A stretch of DNA of 5,090 nucleotides from Candidatus Apopatosoma intestinale (lineage in GTDB: Bacteria > Bacillota > Clostridia > Oscillospirales > CAG-272), in the NCBI GenBank assembly GCA_018064545.1, contig JAGHUY010000110.1, positions 1 through 5,090 on the forward strand, given 5' to 3'. A program made the position numbers and the translations under genes. Position 1 is the stretch's first letter; each line of letters starts with the position of its first letter. This document shows positions 1-5,090 of this stretch, piece by piece. The notes beneath the pieces are model-generated. The model was not told where the DNA came from. It was given only the letters and a program-made list of their open reading frames with translations, and made no database searches.

Positions 1-483
1 GCGGAACGGATCGTCAATTTCGGCGTTGTCGGCGGGCTGACCGCAGAGATGGGAAAACAAAAGGTCTGCGTCATTGACCGCGTCGTTCATTACAAATACG
101 ACTGTTCCGAATTTCTTCCCTTAAAAATCGGTCAGGTGGACGGCCACGATTCCGTCTATCTTCCCACCGATCCCGATCTTTCGGAAAAAGCACTGGCCGT
201 CCGTCCCGATCTGAAAAAAGCCACTTGCTGTTCCGGGGACAAGTTCGTCGCCACTGCCGAGGAAAAATCGCAGATTCATCTTGCCTTTGACGGAGACGTC
301 TGTGATATGGAATCCGCCGGGATCGTTCTGACCTGCGAGGCAAACGGCATCCCCTGCCTCCTTTTGAAAGCCGTCTCCGACGGTCTTGCCGACGGTGCCA
401 AAGGATTTTTTGAAGAACTGTTCGACGCCAGTTTCCTCTGTCTGAAAACGCTCGACGAGATCCTGACCCGTCTGACCAACTAA
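1..483 (+). CDS. MTA/SAH nucleosidase-like purine nucleosidase (PNP/UDP phosphorylase family), 5'-partial
   Basis: The reading frame is open from the first base and ends in TAA at 481-483, giving the C-terminal 160 residues; the start lies outside the window. The fragment follows the PNP_UDP_1 fold order as in E. coli MtnN (Pfs). A VNFGVVGGL strand (residues 5-13) matches INTGSAGGL of MtnN. Next come an SGDKF segment (78-82), the ribose-binding DMESAG motif with Met103-Glu104, and KAVSDG (123-128), whose Asp127 aligns with the catalytic acid that protonates the purine. By family, such enzymes cleave the N-glycosidic bond of methylthioadenosine and S-adenosylhomocysteine in the cytoplasm, supporting methyl-cycle detoxification and methionine salvage. 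The N-terminal third is missing, so a related purine phosphorylase or other nucleosidase is not excluded; I am sure of the family but less so of the substrate. An in-frame ATG at 49 is internal to the conserved fold and is not a credible start. Confidence 0.82.
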   Translation, partial: AERIVNFGVVGGLTAEMGKQKVCVIDRVVHYKYDCSEFLPLKIGQVDGHDSVYLPTDPDLSEKALAVRPDLKKATCCSGDKFVATAEEKSQIHLAFDGDVCDMESAGIVLTCEANGIPCLLLKAVSDGLADGAKGFFEELFDASFLCLKTLDEILTRLTN

Positions 484-565
484 CGATTGTGTTTGCGCCC
501 GGTCGCTTTTCTGCTCTTTTTGCGTCCCGCCTCACGTCAGTTGTGAGAACGCGTTCTTTTCTCTA

Positions 566-594
566 TTTACAAAAGCACTGTTTTGTGATATACT
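566..594 (+). promoter_or_regulatory. sigma-A type promoter for the PAP2-esterase operon
   Basis: TTTACA at 566-571 (5 of 6 to TTGACA) and TATACT at 589-594 (5 of 6 to TATAAT) are separated by exactly 17 bases. A TG pair at 586-587, one base before the -10 box, gives an extended -10. Transcription would begin near 601, leaving a leader of about 30 bases before the ATG at 634. This is the only strong promoter I see between the nucleosidase gene and the PAP2 gene, and it implies that the downstream pair is transcribed independently. Confidence 0.75.
569..586. repeat. inverted repeat inside the promoter spacer (candidate operator)
   Basis: ACAAAA at 569-574 and TTTTGT at 581-586 are perfect 6-base inverted arms around a 6-base centre. 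They fill nearly all of the spacer between the -35 and -10 boxes. A dimeric regulator bound here would block RNA polymerase. The arms are AT-rich and short, so chance is possible. Confidence 0.35.
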
Positions 595-620
595 GGTGCT
601 AATCACTACGAACGAAAAAC

Positions 621-628
621 AAAGGTGG
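621..628 (+). promoter_or_regulatory. ribosome binding site deciding the PAP2 start
   Basis: AAAGGTGG lies 5 bases before ATG 634. An in-frame GTG at 625 overlaps this site and therefore cannot be the start; the ATG is chosen. Confidence 0.8.
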
Positions 629-633
629 TCATT

Positions 634-1365
634 ATGGAAAAAGAATTGAAAGAAAACCGCGTCAAAACGTACGGCATCATCATCGGTGTCATCTCCCTGG
701 CGGCTCAGCACGGCATTTACCTGCTGTCCCACTTCATCGCGACACTCATCGGCATTGCCCCGTTCAGCCCGAAGATCGAAGCCATTGACGGACTGATCCC
801 GCTTCTTCCGATCTTCATCATCCCGTATATCTGGTCGTATCTCTACTGGGCGATGGGCCCGATGGCCGTCTCTAAGTGCAAATACGAGCATTTTCTGAAC
901 TTCATGGCCGCTTATCTCTGCTCCTGCCTGCTCGGAGGCCTCGTGCTGATCTTCGCGCCGACCTATATGGATCGCGTCGCCGAGGGGCTGACCGATACGT
1001 CGGCTCACACCGGTTTCTTTGCCGACCTCATGCGGTTCTGGTACACGCTGGACGGCTCCGATATGGCCTATAACCTCTTCCCGAGTTTCCATTGCAGCAA
1101 CAGCACGATCTGTATGCTCGGCGTTCTCGGCCGCAAAGAGATTCCGCTGTGGTACCGCATTTATTCCGTCGTCATCACGTTTGTCATCTTCGCGTCCACC
1201 GTCTGCGTCAAACAGCACTTCTTCATTGACATCATCGGCGGTGTGGTCGTCGCGATCATTGCGTACACGCTCTGCACCAAACTGAACGCCGGCCGGCTTT
1301 TCCTCCGTCCGATCGCTTGGTTTAAAGAGAAATTCGGCAAAACGGAAACCGCAGAACAAGAATAA
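634..1365 (+). CDS. PAP2-superfamily membrane phosphatase/phosphotransferase
   Basis: The product has 243 residues, an integral membrane protein with about five or six hydrophobic segments (roughly 13-41, 51-77, 87-109, a short one near 155-166, 172-192 and 196-214). FPSFH (149-153) is the PAP2 second motif with catalytic-region His153, and KQHFFID (193-199) is the third motif with His195 and Asp199, the His nucleophile and its partner in this family. The classic first motif KxxxxxxRP is not seen. PSFH rather than PSGH is closer to the PAP2_3/Aur1-like branch, which includes phosphotransferases on lipid or inositol phosphates. By family it would hydrolyse or transfer a phosphate from a lipid phosphate at the membrane face; the actual substrate cannot be read from the sequence. 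The start at ATG 634 is set by the Shine-Dalgarno site at 621-628. The esterase gene follows after 25 bases, so co-transcription is likely. GC content matches the flanking backbone. Confidence 0.8.
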   Translation: MEKELKENRVKTYGIIIGVISLAAQHGIYLLSHFIATLIGIAPFSPKIEAIDGLIPLLPIFIIPYIWSYLYWAMGPMAVSKCKYEHFLNFMAAYLCSCLLGGLVLIFAPTYMDRVAEGLTDTSAHTGFFADLMRFWYTLDGSDMAYNLFPSFHCSNSTICMLGVLGRKEIPLWYRIYSVVITFVIFASTVCVKQHFFIDIIGGVVVAIIAYTLCTKLNAGRLFLRPIAWFKEKFGKTETAEQE

Positions 1366-1380
1366 GATAATATAAGTAAA

Positions 1381-1386
1381 AGAGGA
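1381..1386 (+). promoter_or_regulatory. ribosome binding site of the esterase gene
   Basis: AGAGGA lies 4 bases before ATG 1391 in a short AT-rich gap after the PAP2 stop codon. No separate promoter is visible in the 25-base gap, which supports a two-gene operon. Confidence 0.7.
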
Positions 1387-1390
1387 TACC

Positions 1391-2143
1391 ATGTCTCGCA
1401 CTGTTGATGAATGTCTCCGTGATGTTCTGAATTATCATAACCCCCTAACAGGGGAAGAAATGGGTCTTCCTTTTCGTGTGTTCTATCCGTCGGATTACGA
1501 CGAAAAGGATGGGAAACAGTATCCCATGCTCTTTTTCCTGCACGGGCACGGGGAATGCGGAACCAACAACGAGTTTCAGATTCGTGTTTTGCAAAAACCG
1601 AACGAACTGCTCGACCGTGTGATCGCGTCCGACGCCGCAATCATTGTCGCGCCGCAATGCCCCTGTCGTCCCCCCGAATATGAATGGGTACGGCTGAACC
1701 ACGTGTGGAACACCGGGTCGCGGGAAACATTGGATAACGTTCCGACCGTCGCCATGCAGGCGGCCATCGCCCTGCTTGATCTGTTTCTTGAAAATCCCAA
1801 GGTCGATAAAAAGCGCGTCTATGCCGCCGGCATCTCTATGGGCGGCTATGGGGCGTGGGAGCTGGTGACTCGCCGCCCCGAGGTCTTCGCGGCGATCATG
1901 CCCGTCTGCGGAGCCGGATTCCCCGGCTATGCCGACAAGTTCAAATCAGTCGCCGTGTGGATTTTCCACGGCGATGCCGACGGAACGGTGCCGGCGGGAG
2001 GTGCTCACGAAATGGAGGCGGCTCTCCGCGCCGTCGGTGCCGACGTGCGCGCCACCTATTATCCCGGCGTCGGCCACGACAGTTGGATTCCCGCTTACAA
2101 GGAACCCGATCTGCTCGACTGGCTTTTTTCCAAGCATCAATAA
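1391..2143 (+). CDS. alpha/beta-hydrolase esterase (predicted peptidase/PHB-depolymerase-like, COG4099 type)
   Basis: The product has 250 residues and no signal peptide or membrane segment, so it is probably a cytoplasmic serine hydrolase. Visible fold landmarks in order are: the oxyanion-hole strand FFLHGHGE (48-55); VAPQCP (86-91), typical of the COG4099 group; the nucleophile elbow GISMGG with Ser149; HGDADGTVP (193-201), in which Asp197 is at the usual catalytic-acid position; and GHDSW with His229. The triad is therefore complete. Relatives include feruloyl and acetyl esterases and proteins annotated as prolyl-oligopeptidase family peptidases, so ester hydrolysis is the likely reaction but the substrate is unknown. 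It follows the PAP2 gene by 25 bases, with its own AGAGGA site, and is followed by a strong terminator, so it is the last gene of the operon. No functional tie between the two proteins is visible beyond co-transcription. Length is normal for a single-domain member. Confidence 0.82.
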   Translation: MSRTVDECLRDVLNYHNPLTGEEMGLPFRVFYPSDYDEKDGKQYPMLFFLHGHGECGTNNEFQIRVLQKPNELLDRVIASDAAIIVAPQCPCRPPEYEWVRLNHVWNTGSRETLDNVPTVAMQAAIALLDLFLENPKVDKKRVYAAGISMGGYGAWELVTRRPEVFAAIMPVCGAGFPGYADKFKSVAVWIFHGDADGTVPAGGAHEMEAALRAVGADVRATYYPGVGHDSWIPAYKEPDLLDWLFSKHQ

Positions 2144-2185
2144 GACAAGAAAAATTTTTCCCCGCTTGAAACCGTATAAGACAGT

Positions 2186-2233
2186 AATACCCGCCGAAAA
2201 GGAGCTTCATCTTCCTCTTCGGCGGGTATTTTT
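2186..2233 (+). terminator. intrinsic terminator of the PAP2-esterase operon
   Basis: Arms at 2186-2198 and 2218-2230 pair perfectly over 13 bases with a GC-rich core. After one A-C mismatch the helix continues for four more pairs plus a G-U (2200-2204 with 2212-2216), closing a 7-base loop. On the + strand a run of five T follows the core (2229-2233). On the - strand no T-run follows, so the hairpin is a poor terminator for the convergent sigma gene. It sits about 43 bases after the esterase stop. Confidence 0.88.
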
Positions 2234-2261
2234 CAGTTCGGCAAACCGGGATTCGTTAATC

Positions 2262-3839
2262 TCATTGGCATCCCTTTGATAGAATGTCTGAGCTCGCATT
2301 CTGTTTTTCACCATCGCAAACTTCATAAGCAAAAATCGCGATCGGTTTTTCATCGGCAGGCACAGTAAGAATGCCCGAATCAACAGCACACTTGCCGATG
2401 AATCCGACCGTTCTGAAAAACAAGGTCTTTCCGATTATTTTCTCTACGATAGGCAGAGTGCTTTTCGGCGCGTGGTTTTTCATAAGGTCTACCGCGATTG
2501 CTTTCAATTCTGCATAAAGATTCGCCATTTCGGTTGTCTGATCACATAGCAAAGCTTCGATCTGCGCATGTTCTTTCTTTGTAAGGACTATATAATCATC
2601 TTTTCCGTTAAGCAGAGAATCCTTAAACGGAGCATCATTGAAAGAATACATACACATTTTCGGCAATACTCCGAAATCGACAAAGGCCGCCGCATAATCC
2701 CCGTTTATACCGGCGTACCCGGCAAACGCATCGCAACCGTATTCTTTTATCGCAAGTTTTTCTGTGTCAAATCCACTTTCATCATAATCCGTTCCGTAAT
2801 TGATTCCCGTAGCACCGGAATAAATCTCATCGGGTGAACTGTCAGACAGATTTTTATCATATTCGGCACTGCCCCTACGCATAATCTGCCACAAAAGCGG
2901 CCAAAGAAGACGATTTTCTTCAATTGAACTGCCACGGAAACCGATTTTGCGGATTTCAGGGAGTATTCCCTTTGTTCTTTTCAGAATTTTTCCGATTCTG
3001 TCTGTACATCTCTCCTTTGCTTTCAAGTAAAAGTCCTGTGTATAATCAGCAGTAAATATGACAAGGTTTGTTTGGTATTTTCCTCCCGGAAGCGCAGTAA
3101 GCAGGTTGTACTTTTCAAGCAAAGCGACTTCATCTTCCATATAGACAGTCGATACGCCAAGCTCTACCGACAACTCACGAATGGTAAGTGGCGTGTAATA
3201 GGCACTGTGAAGAATATTTCCGGGTAGTTTTCTTGTGAACAGATTTCTGTATTCACGGTTAAATTGTCCGGAAAAAATGGTTATAAATTCAAATTTTGCG
3301 GGGTTATAGCTTTTTTCGCCGTATTGTCTTTCCATACCGAACCCTTCTTTCAATAATTGTCTTGTTTTGAACAGATGATACTTTACCATTTCAAGACTGA
3401 TATTCTGTTCTTTTGCAATTTCTGCGCAGGATTTGTTTTGAAAATAAAAGGAGACGCATACGTTACGATGCGTTTGGGACAGTAAGGACAATTCGCGCCT
3501 GAGTAACATCAGGTTTTCGTCTTTGCTCTCTGCCTTGACGAGTTCATCTTCCGGTGACATTACGGTGTCAGATTCCGAATTCTCTTCTGGTAGCGGCAAA
3601 AATACATTTCGGCGTTCCTTTTGCTTGATGAATTTGCGAAAAGTATTCTCTGCCACCTTCCACACGAACGCCCAAAAAGCATGATCGTCTTTGATTTTAT
3701 CCGATGACCTCAAAACCTCATATACAATTTCCGAAGTCAGATCATCCACGTCATCTTTGCTGTACAATCGCGCAAAAGCATAGCCATAAATGCTTTTTAA
3801 GTTTTCAGAAATCAATTCCGCAACTTTTTTATTTTCCAT
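2262..3839 (-). CDS. sigma-70 family (ECF-like) sigma factor with winged-helix segment and large C-terminal extension
   Basis: The product has 525 residues, against about 160-200 for a usual ECF sigma factor. Residues about 10-77 look like sigma region 2 (SKDDVDDLTSEIVYEVL, then AFWAFVWKVAENTFRKFIKQ). Residues about 110-166 look like region 4, with the helix-turn-helix CAEIAKEQNISLEMVKYHL. Residues about 211-262 (LTIRELSVELGVSTVYMEDE, then a YNLL turn and a GGKYQTN wing) resemble a winged helix. Residues about 265-525 are soluble, mixed alpha/beta in appearance and unassigned. It should direct RNA polymerase to a specific promoter set. ATG 3839 is chosen because AAGGA at 3851-3855 lies upstream; the longer GTG start at 3869 would add ten residues but lacks a ribosome site and overlaps a palindrome. 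No anti-sigma gene adjoins it. Sampled 60-base rows give 37-38% GC (2581-2640, 3301-3360), against 63% at 4441-4500 in the next gene, so acquisition by transfer is possible. Confidence 0.8.
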   Translation of the reverse strand: MENKKVAELISENLKSIYGYAFARLYSKDDVDDLTSEIVYEVLRSSDKIKDDHAFWAFVWKVAENTFRKFIKQKERRNVFLPLPEENSESDTVMSPEDELVKAESKDENLMLLRRELSLLSQTHRNVCVSFYFQNKSCAEIAKEQNISLEMVKYHLFKTRQLLKEGFGMERQYGEKSYNPAKFEFITIFSGQFNREYRNLFTRKLPGNILHSAYYTPLTIRELSVELGVSTVYMEDEVALLEKYNLLTALPGGKYQTNLVIFTADYTQDFYLKAKERCTDRIGKILKRTKGILPEIRKIGFRGSSIEENRLLWPLLWQIMRRGSAEYDKNLSDSSPDEIYSGATGINYGTDYDESGFDTEKLAIKEYGCDAFAGYAGINGDYAAAFVDFGVLPKMCMYSFNDAPFKDSLLNGKDDYIVLTKKEHAQIEALLCDQTTEMANLYAELKAIAVDLMKNHAPKSTLPIVEKIIGKTLFFRTVGFIGKCAVDSGILTVPADEKPIAIFAYEVCDGEKQNASSDILSKGCQ

Positions 3840-3850
3840 ACCGTTCCGTT

Positions 3851-3855
3851 TCCTT
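3851..3855 (-). promoter_or_regulatory. ribosome binding site for the sigma factor gene
   Basis: On the - strand AAGGA lies 11 bases before ATG 3839, slightly longer than ideal. It is the only purine-rich Shine-Dalgarno match near either candidate start and favours ATG over the upstream GTG at 3869. Confidence 0.5.
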
Positions 3856-3856
3856 A

Positions 3857-3868
3857 TGAAAGCTTTCA
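3857..3868. repeat. 12-bp perfect palindrome in the sigma gene leader (candidate operator)
   Basis: TGAAAGCTTTCA is a perfect 12-base palindrome placed between the candidate promoter boxes and the ribosome binding site of the sigma factor gene. The position is right for a dimeric repressor or for autoregulation through the protein's own winged helix (inference). It would be partly coding only if the GTG at 3869 were the start. Confidence 0.4.
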
Positions 3869-3873
3869 CCTAT

Positions 3874-3927
3874 ATAGTATCGGTTACTTTCGTTTGGTTA
3901 ATATAAGAATAAACATTTTTGGGTCAT
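3874..3927 (-). promoter_or_regulatory. candidate promoter region of the sigma factor gene
   Basis: Two overlapping arrangements are readable on the - strand. The first is ATGACC (3927-3922), 16 bases, TATATT (3905-3900), a fair sigma-A match. The second is TTAACC (3901-3896), 16 bases, TACTAT (3879-3874), a weaker sigma-A match that also carries the AAC core common in ECF -35 elements. TAACC recurs at 3886-3882, 14 bases on. A promoter must lie here because a terminator at 3961-3995 separates this gene from the transporter upstream; which arrangement is real cannot be decided by eye. Confidence 0.45.
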
Positions 3928-3960
3928 GCCATTTCTAATAGAAAATCCCACCATTCATAG

Positions 3961-3995
3961 TAAAAAACTCTGCGAATTTCTCCGCAGAGTATTTT
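3961..3995 (-). terminator. intrinsic terminator of the MFS gene, possibly bidirectional
   Basis: ACTCTGCG (3967-3974) and CGCAGAGT (3983-3990) form a perfect 8-bp stem with an 8-base loop. Reading the - strand, six T follow the stem (3967-3962), about 45 bases after the MFS stop codon. On the + strand ATTTTT follows at 3991-3996, so it could also stop + strand transcription. It isolates the sigma factor gene from read-through. Confidence 0.85.
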
Positions 3996-4037
3996 TGATC
4001 TGTATCCGGAATTGTAACTCGCATTCAAAATACTTCC

Positions 4038-5090
4038 TTATTCATCCGTGCCATTCGTCACGGGACTTTTTTCTTTTTTCCGGAATATCAGATAGGAAAA
4101 ACCCGACACCAGTTGAAGCGCGGCGGAAAGAATCAGCAACGCGGGCACGGGGAGGAAGACCGCCACGGACGTCGCGATCACACTGCCGCCGTTATGGAGG
4201 ATCATGCGCCATGCGTGATAGGGACCGGAGGCCTCCTCCGGCACAACGGAGAGCAGCGCCGTCGGGACGGCGGAGTCCACCACGATCTTGCCGAAAAAGA
4301 CAAGGCCGTAAGCGCACAGAAAGACGATCGAAGAGGGGAAAAGCATAAGCGGCAGGGCAAGGAACAGCAGACTTCCCGCAAACATCAGAACGCGGGAATG
4401 GACTTTTTTGGCGAAAAGACCGAACAAAGCACTGGCGGCGATCGTCACAGCCGACTGAACGGAGGCCATGGCGGACGTGACCGTCTCGTCAAAGCCGCGA
4501 GCGAGTGCGACGGTAGCAAGCACGGTGACAACGCCGGTGGCAAAACCGCGGAGCAGGTTGGCGGGGGCCAGCCGATAAAATTCCGGCATCCGAAACAGTT
4601 TGAGCACAGAGATTTTAGCAGGTGTTTCCCGCTCTGCCGCGGGTATGTCCGTAATGCGACGCATGGAAAGCGTAATGACGACGCTAATAAGAACAAAAAG
4701 TCCGGCGAGAGGGAATGCCACTCTCATAACCGACTCGTAGGGGAAACGGGCACTGACAAACGACACCAACGCACCGACACCGAGGGAGAGAAGCGAATAG
4801 ACCACACCGGAGACGGCGATCATCCGGCCGTATTCGTCCGGATGCACGATCTGATACGGCAGTTTATAGGCGCACACCGTGTAAAGCGCGGTAAAGAACG
4901 CCTGAATGCCGGACAGCCCCAAAGCCAGTCCGAACGCCGCTCCCGTCGGCAAAACGGAAAAGCAGAGCGGCAGATACAGAAAGAACAGGATCCCGATCGG
5001 CAGTTCTGCCAGTGCCATCCGGCGGAACAGACTGCCCCGGTCCGCATAATGTGCCATCAGAATCGTAGAAGCCACGTTGATGATCTGAAA
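4038..5090 (-). CDS. MFS-family membrane transporter, 5'-partial
   Basis: The frame is open to the window end and stops with TAA at 4038-4040, giving 350 residues without the N-terminus; the GTG at 5075 is internal. The first visible residues look like the end of TM2, followed by ADRGSLFRR (16-24), which resembles the MFS loop 2-3 signature GxxxDRxGRR. Hydrophobic segments then fall near 26-47, 52-75, 91-113, 122-142, 176-196, 205-226, 234-251, 254-275, 297-315 and 316-336. A hydrophilic central loop at 143-172 separates the two halves, so the protein would have 12 segments in all. A weaker copy of the loop motif, LFGLFAKKVHSR (222-233), marks the second half. Such proteins move small solutes or drugs across the cytoplasmic membrane, coupled to an ion gradient; no substrate can be inferred. 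The C-terminus ends in a basic then acidic hydrophilic tail. A terminator follows after about 45 bases. GC is high, like the + strand genes, and unlike the sigma gene next to it. Confidence 0.83.
   Translation of the reverse strand, partial: FQIINVASTILMAHYADRGSLFRRMALAELPIGILFFLYLPLCFSVLPTGAAFGLALGLSGIQAFFTALYTVCAYKLPYQIVHPDEYGRMIAVSGVVYSLLSLGVGALVSFVSARFPYESVMRVAFPLAGLFVLISVVITLSMRRITDIPAAERETPAKISVLKLFRMPEFYRLAPANLLRGFATGVVTVLATVALARGFDETVTSAMASVQSAVTIAASALFGLFAKKVHSRVLMFAGSLLFLALPLMLFPSSIVFLCAYGLVFFGKIVVDSAVPTALLSVVPEEASGPYHAWRMILHNGGSVIATSVAVFLPVPALLILSAALQLVSGFSYLIFRKKEKSPVTNGTDE

Noticed and set aside
531..560. Possible terminator after the nucleosidase gene: CTCAC/GTGAG stem, then GAACGCGTTC and TTTT
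   Set aside because: The stem is only 5 bp with a 7-base loop and is not followed directly by T. The adjacent 10-base palindrome cannot form a normal loop. It is too weak to call.
532..1401. Open frame of 289 codons on the - strand opposite the PAP2 gene
   Set aside because: It is antisense to a gene with clear PAP2 motifs. Its many Asp, Arg and Glu residues are the expected complement of Ile/Val-rich membrane codons, and it has no recognisable domain or ribosome site.
1442..1454. CCCCT-AAC-AGGGG hairpin early in the esterase coding region
   Set aside because: It is a 5-bp stem within coding sequence, too far from the start to hide the ribosome site and not followed by T. It is probably codon coincidence.
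2568..2837. Open frame of 89 codons on the + strand inside the sigma gene
   Set aside because: It lies opposite the C-terminal part of a long coding frame, with no ribosome site or recognisable motif.
3840..3869. GTG at 3869 as the sigma factor start, adding ten residues
   Set aside because: No ribosome site lies upstream (the sequence there is the TATATA-like promoter region), and the extra residues would cover the palindrome and the AAGGA site. Residues from ATG 3839 begin the expected sigma helix.
2230..4037. Search for flanking direct repeats or IS ends around the AT-rich sigma gene
   Set aside because: No matching repeats, terminal inverted repeats or transposase remnants were visible by eye, so no mobile element is called.
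3926..4348. Open frame of 140 codons on the + strand overlapping the end of the MFS gene
   Set aside because: It crosses the terminator at 3961-3995, its second half is Arg/Pro-rich antisense noise over the MFS gene, and no Shine-Dalgarno site precedes it.

Overview
The window shows a GC-rich bacterial backbone with one AT-rich gene set into it. Clear Shine-Dalgarno sites, sigma-A type promoters, intrinsic terminators and a Bacillota-style ECF-like sigma factor suggest a low-profile member of the Clostridia (inference; the sequence does not fix genus or family). Two compact + strand blocks come first, then two - strand genes.

Region by region: positions 1-483 (+) are the C-terminal 160 codons of a purine-nucleosidase/phosphorylase family enzyme, most like MTA/SAH nucleosidase. 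Positions 484-633 hold a good -35/-10 promoter with an inverted repeat in its spacer. Positions 634-1365 (+) encode a PAP2-superfamily membrane phosphatase or phosphotransferase, followed after 25 bases by an alpha/beta-hydrolase esterase at 1391-2143 (+). The two are probably one transcript, ending at a strong hairpin plus T-run at 2186-2233. Positions 2262-3839 (-) encode a 525-residue sigma-70 family protein: an ECF-like sigma core, then a predicted winged-helix segment, then about 255 residues I cannot assign. Positions 3840-4037 hold its leader, with a 12-bp palindrome and candidate promoters, and a terminator that ends the next gene. Positions 4038-5090 (-) are a 5'-truncated MFS transporter, from about the end of TM2 to its C-terminus.

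The backbone genes look like ordinary metabolism: nucleoside salvage, lipid phosphate turnover, an intracellular esterase and an exporter-like permease. The most notable item is the sigma factor. It is monocistronic, has no anti-sigma neighbour, sits between two hairpins, is markedly lower in GC than its neighbours, and carries a large C-terminal extension that could act as a built-in regulator. The idea of a one-component sigma switch is inference, and similar long clostridial sigma proteins probably exist in databases without a characterised function. I see no RNA genes, CRISPR arrays, insertion sequences or clear mobile-element ends.
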